Below, piece after piece: positions 25,853 through 34,289 of a stretch of DNA of 64,000 nucleotides. The position numbers and the translations under genes were made by a program. How positions within the stretch are numbered: the first letter of the stretch is position 1; each line of letters starts with the position of its first letter. The stretch comes from Maribacter antarcticus DSM 21422. Its GTDB lineage: Bacteria; Bacteroidota; Bacteroidia; Flavobacteriales; Flavobacteriaceae. Below the pieces are notes generated by a model. It did no database searches. It had not been told where the DNA came from and was given only the letters and a program-made list of their open reading frames with translations. The stretch covers positions 558,001 through 622,000 of the forward strand of contig NZ_JHZC01000004.1 of NCBI RefSeq assembly GCF_000621125.1. The letters run 5' to 3'.

Positions 25853-27376
25853 TTATCGAACGAAGGTTACGTTGGAGATTTTCTCGTTTTCAACCTCATA
25901 AATAGCTACGGCGCTAAACGTATTGCCATTTGCTGTCACAAACTCCTCATCAATTACGATATTGCCAATAACAATTCTATTTTTTATGTCTGCATGGAGG
26001 TCTGGTGTATTCTTAAAATAATTCCCGTATCCTTTCCGCATATCCTTTTGACCTTGTGTCCTTATATCTTCCGGAAAATTGTATACCCCTATGTCCTCGG
26101 AATACGTTTTTAAGAACCCGTCTATATCCCTAGCATTATAGGCATCCAATTGTTGTTGCACAATGGTTTCTGGGTTCGAAACGTTGGTATCTTTAAAAAT
26201 AAAGGTCATGCTTGAGATAGTACCATTAATCACCTCATAAAGCGCCACTTGCATCTTAATTTTACCATTTCCGGTTACCCTTTCTTGGTCTATAACCTTG
26301 TTGCCTATCGTAATACGTTTCACTACTTCTACAGTGTATCCCTTTTTGTCAGGCGAAAGGTTACTGTACTTCTTCCGCATTTTTTCGTGGCCTACATAAA
26401 GTGTATCGGCTGGAAAATTACGAACGACCACAGCTTCCGAATAGCAGTTAACGAAAGCGTCTAAATCTCTCTCGTTATACGACTCTACTTGTTTTTGAAC
26501 AATTTTAGCAGGTGCTGGTTCTGCTACTAAAGCTAATTTTTTCTGGTCAGGACTTACCGCAATACGGGTCATGTTATGCAGTTCCAAGGGTCCAAATTGA
26601 TGAAATAAATCCCAAATTCCTGTGGTATCCGCTTTTACCTGAGCAATAATTCTATCTGTACTTGAAATTATAGTGTTTTGCGATAGCCAAGCCATATCCT
26701 CCCTACCGTTCCAGATATAGTTGATTGTTTTTGTTGCTCCGGAAACAGGGTTGAGCGATTTTATTTCCAATGTTTTGTTTTGCTTACTTATATAACTTAT
26801 CAAATTTGTTCCCGGAATGGTATGCAGTGATCGACCCACATTTTTTTGTACCGTATTCGTTGTACCTTCTTGTAAATTGGCTACCACCAAATCCATCCGG
26901 TTTTCTACTAGAACGGTACACACTATAATATGGTCATTGTACCACACATGATAGCCTACTTTCAAATCTTTTAGAAGCTCTTTTGATATTCCAGTTTGTA
27001 CATCATACTGATACAGTCTTTGTAAGCCATTTGAGTCCAATCGAATAGCTGATACGGCTTCTTTTTTAGGGATTTTTAAAGGAGAGTATTCACTTCCTTG
27101 GGTTGTATTAGAAATCCAAGTTGTGGTACCCTTAGCTATATCATACAGCGCAATATCCGTTTGATTGTTTCTAGTGGAGGAAAACAAAATAGTTTCGTTG
27201 TCGAAAAAGGAGGGTTGATTATCATACCCTTCATTGTTTGAAATATTCAAAGGTGCAGAAAGGCGAATAGTATCGGCATTCTTTGTTACATCTATCAAAT
27301 AAATCTCTGTGGACTGTTGTGAAACAGCTTGCAAGGAGAAAATAAATAATCCAACCCAAAAAGGAAAATATTTCAT
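25853..27376 (-). CDS. WD40-like propeller fused to two NTF2-like domains
   Basis: Secreted protein of 507 aa (signal peptide ending AVSQ). Residues 25-240 form a TolB/WD40-like propeller (DNETILFSSTRNNQTDIALYD, AVSPDQKKLALV). Two NTF2/SnoaL-like domains in tandem follow, one at about 255-375 (VQKQVESYNERDLDAFVNCY) and one at about 380-507 (VQQQLDAYNARDIDGFLKTY). The two domains are clear duplicates: both end with IGNxVIDxExVT and a final ISxxTF strand. NTF2-like pairs bind small molecules or act as isomerases; no catalytic pair can be named. It sits between the trehalose synthase/phosphatase gene (32 bp upstream) and the MFS gene. Confidence 0.7.
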   Translation of the reverse strand: MKYFPFWVGLFIFSLQAVSQQSTEIYLIDVTKNADTIRLSAPLNISNNEGYDNQPSFFDNETILFSSTRNNQTDIALYDIAKGTTTWISNTTQGSEYSPLKIPKKEAVSAIRLDSNGLQRLYQYDVQTGISKELLKDLKVGYHVWYNDHIIVCTVLVENRMDLVVANLQEGTTNTVQKNVGRSLHTIPGTNLISYISKQNKTLEIKSLNPVSGATKTINYIWNGREDMAWLSQNTIISSTDRIIAQVKADTTGIWDLFHQFGPLELHNMTRIAVSPDQKKLALVAEPAPAKIVQKQVESYNERDLDAFVNCYSEAVVVRNFPADTLYVGHEKMRKKYSNLSPDKKGYTVEVVKRITIGNKVIDQERVTGNGKIKMQVALYEVINGTISSMTFIFKDTNVSNPETIVQQQLDAYNARDIDGFLKTYSEDIGVYNFPEDIRTQGQKDMRKGYGNYFKNTPDLHADIKNRIVIGNIVIDEEFVTANGNTFSAVAIYEVENEKISNVTFVR

Positions 27377-27408
27377 CGTTCAATATATATGTGCTCAGTA
27401 ACCGTGTT

Positions 27409-29622
27409 CTAGCGTTTTTCCGCAAAGCGTGCTAGAATATCTCGGACGTTTTTGATATTGTCTACAAAATATTTAGCCTGTGTTTTTTGTCTACCCACTT
27501 TTACTGTGACAGAATCGTCTGGTAATTCTTGAAACATAAACTCGTCTGTCCAATCATCACCTATAGCAAACACAAAATCATAGTCTTGTTCTGCATACAC
27601 CCGCATAGCAGCTCTGCCTTTGTTTACGTTGCTGCTCTTTATTTCCATAACCTTGTTACCGTTCAAAACACTGAGGTCATCATTTGCTATCAAACTTGTC
27701 AATACTGTATTTAGTTCTACAGCACGTTTCTGACCAAAGTCCGGGTCGGTATTCCGGTAATGCCACGCTAGAGAGTAGTTTTTTTCTTCTATAAAACTAC
27801 CTGGCGTGCGGTCTACAAAAGATTCCAATACAGGCATTATTTTAGCCATCCAATCTTTTTTAACATTTTCCAACATATGAAAATCTTCTCCATTTTGGGA
27901 AAGCCATACCCCATGCTCCACAATCATATTGTATTTTTTAGGAAGGAACCATTTGGTAAATGTCTCTTTATCCCTGCCGCTTATGAGATACATATCGGTG
28001 TTAGGTTGGGATGATATATCATCTAGTAATTGGTACAATGCCGTATCCGGACTCGCTTTTTGGGGATCGTTATGAAAGCCTGCTAGCGTACCGTCATAGT
28101 CCAAGAATACCAGTCGCCTTTTTGCTTTTATATAGTCCTGCATTACGGTATTCATAAGGTCAACAGACAGCCTACATGACACATACACATCCTCTTTTAC
28201 TTTCTGGTTGACCAGGGAGGTCATAAAGTCGTTTGCCCATCTTTCTACATTATAGCGCTCCAATCTTTTTTGCAGTATGCCATTACGTTCCTGCTGTTCT
28301 TCTTTAGGCATGTTTATAGCCTGGAATAGGGTATCTGCTATTTGCTCAAAATTATTTGGATTAATAAGGAGTGATTCATTCATTTCGTTGGCAGAACCGG
28401 CCATTTCACTCAATATAAGCACGCCTGTTTTGTCCGTTCGGGTAGCTATGTATTCTTTGGCAACTAAGTTCATCCCGTCGCGTATGGGCGTTAACCAAGC
28501 AATATCACAGGACGTGTAGAGATCTATTAGATTTTCAAAAGGCATAGACCTGTAGAAATACCAAATAGGTGTCCAGCTTACCGTAGACAATTCTCCATTT
28601 ATGCGACCTACCAATTCATCTATTTCTTTTTTAAGGAGCTTATATTGGGGAACGTTGGAGCGGGAGGGAACCGCTAGAATAATCAAACGTACTTTTTCTT
28701 TGTATTCTGGATACTTATTTAAAAAGTACTCATAAGCTTTTAATCGTTTGGCAATTCCTTTTGAATAGTCCAATCGATCTATAGATAAAAAGAACTTGGC
28801 ATCGGGAGCCGATTCTTTATGGGTATCCAGTCGTTTTTGAAGCTCCGATTTCTCGGATTCATTCCGTTGTGAATGTTCTTTTGCCGCCTCACTGAATTTT
28901 TTATAATCGATTCCCATGGGAAAAGAATCTACTTTAATCACTCTATCCTCTAGGTAGATATCATTAAAACTGACTTCTAAGCCCAGTAATCTTCGTACCG
29001 AACTTAAGAAATGCCGTTCATAGTCATACGTATGAAATCCTATAAGGTCCGATCCTAATAAGCCTTGTAATATTTCACGCCGCCACGGAAGTGTTCTAAA
29101 TATTTCATAGGATGGGAAGGGAATATGTAAAAAGAAGCCGATGGAAATATTAGGTCGTTTCTCGCGTACCAGTTGCGGCACTAACATTAATTGATAATCA
29201 TGCACCCAAATAGTATCATTTTCATCCGCCTTTTCTAAGATGGCATCTGCAAATTTTTGATTTACTGCCTTGTAGGTTTCCCAATAGGAGAGTTCAAACT
29301 CTGAGTATTCTAAAAAGTAATGAAACAAAGGCCAAATGGTTCTGTTGCTAAAACCGAAATAAAATCCGTCTACTTCATCTTTCGTCAATTTTACTTTAGA
29401 GGAACCATGCTCCGCTAGCGCCTTGTCAATTTTTGGAGCTAATTCCTCAGGGATTTCCTCATCTGTGAGTCCGCTCCACCCGATCCATAAGCTGTCTCCA
29501 CCAGAGTGAACAGATTTCATTCCCGTTGCCAAACCACCTACACTTGGTATCGCGGTGATGTCTCCATTACTAATTTGCAATTGTACGGGCAGTCTATTTG
29601 AGATTATGATAGTTTTAGCCAT
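27409..29622 (-). CDS. Trehalose-6-phosphate synthase / phosphatase fusion
   Basis: Bifunctional cytoplasmic enzyme of 737 aa. The N-terminal half (about 1-470) is a GT20 trehalose-6-phosphate synthase: SNRLPV at the start, GGLATGM, WVHDYQLMLVP, FFLHIPFPS and DGMNLVAKEY for UDP-glucose binding. The C-terminal third is a HAD-type trehalose-6-phosphatase beginning with the nucleophile motif FLDYDGTLAGF, with ISGRDKETF and AIGDDWTDEFMF. It should make trehalose from UDP-glucose and glucose-6-phosphate as osmo- or stress protectant. I chose ATG 29622 (MAKTIIISNRLP); the frame extends upstream to 29712 but that part does not look coded. The OtsA-OtsB fusion and the divergent GH15 gene are a common Bacteroidota arrangement. 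Confidence 0.95.
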   Translation of the reverse strand: MAKTIIISNRLPVQLQISNGDITAIPSVGGLATGMKSVHSGGDSLWIGWSGLTDEEIPEELAPKIDKALAEHGSSKVKLTKDEVDGFYFGFSNRTIWPLFHYFLEYSEFELSYWETYKAVNQKFADAILEKADENDTIWVHDYQLMLVPQLVREKRPNISIGFFLHIPFPSYEIFRTLPWRREILQGLLGSDLIGFHTYDYERHFLSSVRRLLGLEVSFNDIYLEDRVIKVDSFPMGIDYKKFSEAAKEHSQRNESEKSELQKRLDTHKESAPDAKFFLSIDRLDYSKGIAKRLKAYEYFLNKYPEYKEKVRLIILAVPSRSNVPQYKLLKKEIDELVGRINGELSTVSWTPIWYFYRSMPFENLIDLYTSCDIAWLTPIRDGMNLVAKEYIATRTDKTGVLILSEMAGSANEMNESLLINPNNFEQIADTLFQAINMPKEEQQERNGILQKRLERYNVERWANDFMTSLVNQKVKEDVYVSCRLSVDLMNTVMQDYIKAKRRLVFLDYDGTLAGFHNDPQKASPDTALYQLLDDISSQPNTDMYLISGRDKETFTKWFLPKKYNMIVEHGVWLSQNGEDFHMLENVKKDWMAKIMPVLESFVDRTPGSFIEEKNYSLAWHYRNTDPDFGQKRAVELNTVLTSLIANDDLSVLNGNKVMEIKSSNVNKGRAAMRVYAEQDYDFVFAIGDDWTDEFMFQELPDDSVTVKVGRQKTQAKYFVDNIKNVRDILARFAEKR

Positions 29623-29825
29623 AAATAGCGGATTTTGTTTTGTTTTAAACTTAATTTCTCTCAATTTCGGGAAAAAGAAGGGCAATAGCAATTGAAAGAC
29701 TGTATGAATCAAGATTTTTACGGAAACCGCATTTTGATCTCTATTTTTTGCTATCAGCCTAATTGCGATTATAAAATGGCTGCCAATAGTGAAATAGCAA
29801 CCCCGAAACGAAATAGAAAAAATAC

Positions 29826-31622
29826 ATGGATAATTTAGATTACGGAATTATAGGAAATTGTAGAAGTGCGGCCTTGGTGTCCAAAACTGGCTCCATAGAT
29901 TGGTGCTGTTTACCAGAGTTTGACTCTTCCTCAGTTTTTGCAAAATTGTTAGATGATACCAAAGGTGGCAGCTTTGAGGTTCAGGTAGATGATTCCTATG
30001 TCATTAAACAAAGCTATAAGAAACATACCGCAATTTTAGTTACACGATTTACTTCTGATGATGCTATTTTTGAAATACGGGATTTTATGCCTAGATATCG
30101 TAAAGAAGATGGGTATAATTCGCCTCCAGAGCTGGTTCGGTTTTTTAAGCATATTTCAGGAAAACCTGTTTTTAAGGTGCACTATAATCCTAAGTTGGAA
30201 TACGCCAAGGGTAAAACGGACACCTATGTAAAGAAGAATTTTATAGTAAGCCTTACGCATGGCGAAAAGTTTGACACTTGTTTTTTATACACTTCTTTTA
30301 ATAAGAATGCTGTTATGGAAGGAAAGGAGATAGCATTAGAAAAGGATGGTTACTTTTTAATGGGCTATAATGAGAAGATGTTTCAGCCCTCTGTGCGAAA
30401 AATGTATACCGAGTTAGAACGTACTAAGGTATATTGGCTTAATTGGAGTAATAAAACACCTAACTACAAAAAATACAATGCGGAAATAAGTAGAAGCGCC
30501 ATAACCCTTAAGCTCTTAAGTTACGACAAGACAGGTGCTGTATTAGCCGCCGCCACTACATCCTTGCCCGAGACTATTGGTGAAGTGCGCAACTGGGATT
30601 ATCGCTTTTGTTGGATTCGGGATGCTTCCATGGCTATTAAAGTTATCGGTGATCTTGGTCATAGGAATGTGGCCAAACGTTACCTACAATTTATTGTGGA
30701 TTTAATTCCGGATAAGGATGAAAAACTGCAAATTATGTATGGTATCAATAAAGAAAAGAAATTAACCGAAGTTACCTTAGAACACCTCGCTGGGTATAAA
30801 GGTTCGGCTCCTGTTCGCGTAGGAAATGCAGCGTACAAACAAAAGCAGAATGATATTTATGGTATTCTAATGGATGTTATCTATGAACAGTTGTCCAAAT
30901 ATCATAACGATACTGAAAATGGGGAAGAACTCTGGGGGATTACAAAAGGTATCGTTTGGATTGTTTCCAACCACTGGAAAGAAGCGGATAAAGGTATTTG
31001 GGAATTTAGGGCTGAAAACAGACACTTTACCTTTTCTAAGGTACTTTGCTGGGTTGCTATTGAAAGGGCTATTAAGATAGCACGGATATTCAAGAAAACT
31101 GCAAAAATTGAAAAGTGGACGGCTTTGGAACAGGAAATAAAAAGGGATATTCATGAAAATGCATGGAACCCAGATGTAAACGCGTTTACCCAATCTTATG
31201 GCAGTCCAGATATGGATGCTTCTGTCTTATTGATGGAGTCTTACGGATTTATCCACGCCAAAGACCCGAAATTTGTAAGTACTGTAAAAGCCATTGAGAA
31301 GGAGCTAAGCAATGACGGTTTGCTATATAGATATAAAAACGAAGATGATTTTGGGTTGCCTTCCTCTTCGTTTACTATTTGTACATTTTGGTTTATTAAT
31401 AGCCTGTTTAAAATAGGGGAAGAGGAAAAAGCGATGAAGCAATTCGACAAACTTTTATCGTATAGTAATCATTTAGGTCTCTTTAGTGAAGATATTGATT
31501 TTAAGACAAAAAGATTACTAGGAAATTTTCCACAAGCCTATTCGCATTTGGCGCTAATAGAGTGTGCGGTGCTCTTTTCTACTAAGGAAATTGAGGAGCA
31601 AGTTTTGGAGTCCATTAGCTAA
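29826..31622 (+). CDS. Glycoside hydrolase family 15 protein (trehalase/glucoamylase-like)
   Basis: GH15 enzyme of 598 aa, no signal peptide, so cytoplasmic. An N-terminal beta-sandwich (about 1-220; YGIIGNCRSAALVSKTGSIDW) precedes the (alpha/alpha)6 barrel with WDYRFCWIRDASMAI and LWGITKGIVW. The C-terminal LFSEDIDFK and GNFPQAYSHLALIE carry conserved acidic and substrate-binding residues of the family. Several GH15 proteins of this length next to otsA-like genes are trehalases; the divergent fused trehalose synthase gene (203-bp shared upstream region) makes trehalose turnover the likeliest role. Glucoamylase or glucodextranase activity is the alternative. Its stop codon overlaps the stop of the convergent decarboxylase gene (CTAA at 31619-31622). 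Confidence 0.85.
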   Translation: MDNLDYGIIGNCRSAALVSKTGSIDWCCLPEFDSSSVFAKLLDDTKGGSFEVQVDDSYVIKQSYKKHTAILVTRFTSDDAIFEIRDFMPRYRKEDGYNSPPELVRFFKHISGKPVFKVHYNPKLEYAKGKTDTYVKKNFIVSLTHGEKFDTCFLYTSFNKNAVMEGKEIALEKDGYFLMGYNEKMFQPSVRKMYTELERTKVYWLNWSNKTPNYKKYNAEISRSAITLKLLSYDKTGAVLAAATTSLPETIGEVRNWDYRFCWIRDASMAIKVIGDLGHRNVAKRYLQFIVDLIPDKDEKLQIMYGINKEKKLTEVTLEHLAGYKGSAPVRVGNAAYKQKQNDIYGILMDVIYEQLSKYHNDTENGEELWGITKGIVWIVSNHWKEADKGIWEFRAENRHFTFSKVLCWVAIERAIKIARIFKKTAKIEKWTALEQEIKRDIHENAWNPDVNAFTQSYGSPDMDASVLLMESYGFIHAKDPKFVSTVKAIEKELSNDGLLYRYKNEDDFGLPSSSFTICTFWFINSLFKIGEEEKAMKQFDKLLSYSNHLGLFSEDIDFKTKRLLGNFPQAYSHLALIECAVLFSTKEIEEQVLESIS

Positions 31623-33046
31623 ACGGTAATCGCTAAACGACAGATTTTAGCAAGGAGATTTTCAAAATGAGTCTCCTTGGTAAACGGATTCATAACCGTA
31701 ACCCTAAGGTAGTGTACGCCTCTTAATTTAGTCTGTACGATATAAAATTCGCCATCTTCTAACAAGGCTTGTCGAATAGCTTGATTTTGTCCGTTTTGGG
31801 CTTCACTAGATAAGGTAGTGTCTACATATTTGAAACACACAATGTTGGACATTGGGGCTACCGCGAGTTCAAATTGTGGATGTTGTTGTATGATTTGAGC
31901 AAACTGTTCTCCCATATCAAAGAGATGCGTTACATAGGCATTAAAAACGTCTTCGCCATAAAGTTTTAACATCGTAAACCAATGAATACTCATCATTGTC
32001 TTGGTACATTCAAAGGTTTTTTTGCCAGAATTACACCAATCTTCTAGTTCAGATTCCGTTAATAGGTAATCTGCCTTTTGACTGAACGTTAGGTTTGTGT
32101 GTGCACTTTTTTTATAAAGTAATGCCGTTGTAAGAGCTGGCATCATCATCATTTTATGTCCATCTATCACTACAGAATCCGCTTGATCAATACCTTTTAA
32201 AAGGGTCTTATATTTAGGAGAAAAAATAGCGGCCCCTCCATGGGCACCATCTACATGAAACCAGAGTTGTTTGCTTTTTGCGAAATCAGCGATTTCCTGT
32301 AAGTTATCGAACATTCCTGTAGACGTACTTGGGGCACTCCCTATAATTGCAAAGATATAGATACCTGAATCTTGAGCTTGTTTGTATTTTTCTTCTAAAA
32401 GTGAGGTGTCCATCCTGAAATCCTTCGTGGCAGGAATTTTTATAATACCCTGTTCCCCAAGTCCCATAATTTTTGCAGCACGGTCCACACAGTAATGTGC
32501 TTCTTCACTTACGATGATACCTAGTCGTTGTTGGGTGCCTTCGTTCCAAATATCGGTTTTTACGTTTACTTTCCGGGCAGTAAGTAGTGCGGTTAGATTT
32601 GCTAAAGTACCTCCAGAGGTAAGAACCCCCCCAGAAGTCATATCAAAACCGATTTTCTTACAGAGTACATCGGTAACTACGCGCTCTATGGCAGAAGGGG
32701 ACATGCCCATTTCGTAAACAGCCATGCCATTGTTCAATAGGGAACTTATCATGCCTGTCAGCGCAGTCATTGGAGCTGTGGGCGTAACTTGATGTCCTAT
32801 GTAATGTGGATGATGTATGTAGGTAGTCCTTTTGGTGATTTCTGAGAATAATTGATTTTCATCCCCTTTCTCGAGAAAGGCTTTCCAAAAGGCTAGCTCT
32901 TTATCAGGTTCGTTCCAGTGAATTGCATTGCCAGAATTCTGTTGTAGTTTATCTTCAAGATGGTCTGCGAGTTGGTCTATGAGTTCATGACCTTTCTTTC
33001 TGAAAATTTCAGTATCGTAAACGGTATGCAATAGGGATTTATCCAT
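31619..33046 (-). CDS. Group II PLP-dependent decarboxylase
   Basis: Pyridoxal-phosphate enzyme of 475 aa from the aromatic-L-amino-acid/glutamate/diaminobutyrate decarboxylase family. The PLP lysine is Lys298 in DGHKMMMM; the cofactor-binding aspartate/histidine lie in WFHVDGAHGG and EEAHYCVDR; SGGTLANLTALLTAR binds the phosphate. It would convert an amino acid to its amine in the cytoplasm. The substrate cannot be fixed from sequence alone (2,4-diaminobutyrate and tyrosine or DOPA are both possible). It appears to be transcribed alone; upstream gene 82 bp away is a lipoprotein of unknown role. Confidence 0.85.
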   Translation of the reverse strand: MDKSLLHTVYDTEIFRKKGHELIDQLADHLEDKLQQNSGNAIHWNEPDKELAFWKAFLEKGDENQLFSEITKRTTYIHHPHYIGHQVTPTAPMTALTGMISSLLNNGMAVYEMGMSPSAIERVVTDVLCKKIGFDMTSGGVLTSGGTLANLTALLTARKVNVKTDIWNEGTQQRLGIIVSEEAHYCVDRAAKIMGLGEQGIIKIPATKDFRMDTSLLEEKYKQAQDSGIYIFAIIGSAPSTSTGMFDNLQEIADFAKSKQLWFHVDGAHGGAAIFSPKYKTLLKGIDQADSVVIDGHKMMMMPALTTALLYKKSAHTNLTFSQKADYLLTESELEDWCNSGKKTFECTKTMMSIHWFTMLKLYGEDVFNAYVTHLFDMGEQFAQIIQQHPQFELAVAPMSNIVCFKYVDTTLSSEAQNGQNQAIRQALLEDGEFYIVQTKLRGVHYLRVTVMNPFTKETHFENLLAKICRLAITV

Positions 33047-33127
33047 TCGCTAAAATTAAGTGCTTACAGCAATATGAACAAATAAAAACCACTTATAAAT
33101 AGCAGCGGTGGGAATAATTATGTGCTA

Positions 33128-34144
33128 CTATCGATTTAAGGCATTGGAGCTGCTAATTACTTTCTCCCCAGCAGCGGTAACTTTTAAATGACTAGCGGCG
33201 GCATACTGTATGCCCATACGCTCGACCTTGGACTTCATAGCGGCATGTTTCTTCGCCTCTAGAATCGTATTTTTTAGGTTTTGAGCTTCTTTGAGGTAGG
33301 TGTCAATAGCTAGATAATAGATAGTGAAAGGTGCTGGACGACTAATATTCATTTCCTTTTTAAGTCTTTCCTTATCTTTTGCTAGCGCCTTAAAGTCAGT
33401 ATAATATTGAATTATATCATTTAAAGTTTGGTCATAGTCTTGTAAATTTAAATTTTTATACTCCTGAAAGCTTATACCGTACAACGGAGCTGAGTGTTTT
33501 TTAATACTGTGAACGAGCATTCCTTTATTATAGAGTAATAACTTATCTTTTTCTTTGTACTCTGCCAGCGCTTTTATTAAAAGTCTAGCATCAATTTCTT
33601 GTAATCGGGGGCCAAGGATATCGCTAGATGCTATAAACTTCTTAATAGGTTCCCTAGCTTTAAAGTAAAGCTCCGCTCCTTTTTCAAAATCATCATCGGT
33701 GTAAGATTGCAACTTATAGTATTCGGACAGCTGTTTTAGGGGCGCTAGTAGTTCTTTATAGGATGAAATCAAGCTTGGCGCCAAAGCATCTAGCTCTTCA
33801 ATAGCAGGCTCCTGATTAACAATGTCCGTAAGCATCACAATGGCCCGACTTTCAATAAGTGATGGGATAAAATAGCTGTCTTGGTATTCTAAAGGTCTAC
33901 CCGTTTTATCATTGATGAGATCAAAAAGGGTAGCGTAGGTGCCTTTTACGCGTGGTGTAACATCATTCCAAACAGCAATATAGGCATTGTACTTATAAAT
34001 ATAGGCTTGGTTTTTGTCTGCTACAGCGATAGCATTTGTATTCGTTGAAGCTTTTTTATTGGAACTTGTATTTGCTTCATCTTTACAAGATTGAAAGGTT
34101 GTGGTAACTAGGATTAGTAATAATAAAGTATGTAAACGCTTCAT
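33128..34144 (-). CDS. DUF3829 lipoprotein
   Basis: Lipoprotein of 338 aa (lipobox FQSC, Cys near residue 20) followed by a Ser/Asn/Lys-rich linker and an all-alpha body with many charged helices (KELLAPLKQLSEYYKLQSY, EYKEKDKLLLYNKGM). The pattern fits the DUF3829 family of enterobacterial YiiG-like proteins, whose function is unknown. It is not part of the beta-oxidation operon upstream, because a terminator lies between them. Confidence 0.6.
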   Translation of the reverse strand: MKRLHTLLLLILVTTTFQSCKDEANTSSNKKASTNTNAIAVADKNQAYIYKYNAYIAVWNDVTPRVKGTYATLFDLINDKTGRPLEYQDSYFIPSLIESRAIVMLTDIVNQEPAIEELDALAPSLISSYKELLAPLKQLSEYYKLQSYTDDDFEKGAELYFKAREPIKKFIASSDILGPRLQEIDARLLIKALAEYKEKDKLLLYNKGMLVHSIKKHSAPLYGISFQEYKNLNLQDYDQTLNDIIQYYTDFKALAKDKERLKKEMNISRPAPFTIYYLAIDTYLKEAQNLKNTILEAKKHAAMKSKVERMGIQYAAASHLKVTAAGEKVISSSNALNR

Positions 34145-34230
34145 GATAATAGGTTAGATTTTCTTTTTTTAAATAGTAGTTGAAGTAGAACCCAAATACC
34201 GCGATTTCTGTTACGCTTGAGATAAAAATA

Positions 34231-34257
34231 AAAACCGCTCTTTTTGGGAGCGGTTTT
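34231..34257 (-). terminator. Terminator of the fad operon
   Basis: On the minus strand AAAACCGCTC and GAGCGGTTTT form a 10-bp perfect stem (34231-34240 with 34248-34257) followed by T-rich sequence. It lies 33 bp after the stop of the acyl-CoA dehydrogenase gene. Because the stem is flanked by A and T runs it could work in both directions. Confidence 0.85.
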
Positions 34258-34289
34258 TCTTCTGTTTAAAAACAAAAGTATCATTTGAG

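Noticed and set aside
29623-29712. N-terminal extension of the trehalose synthase/phosphatase
   Set aside because: The extra 30 residues precede the invariant SNRLPV start of GT20 enzymes and overlap the likely promoter region.
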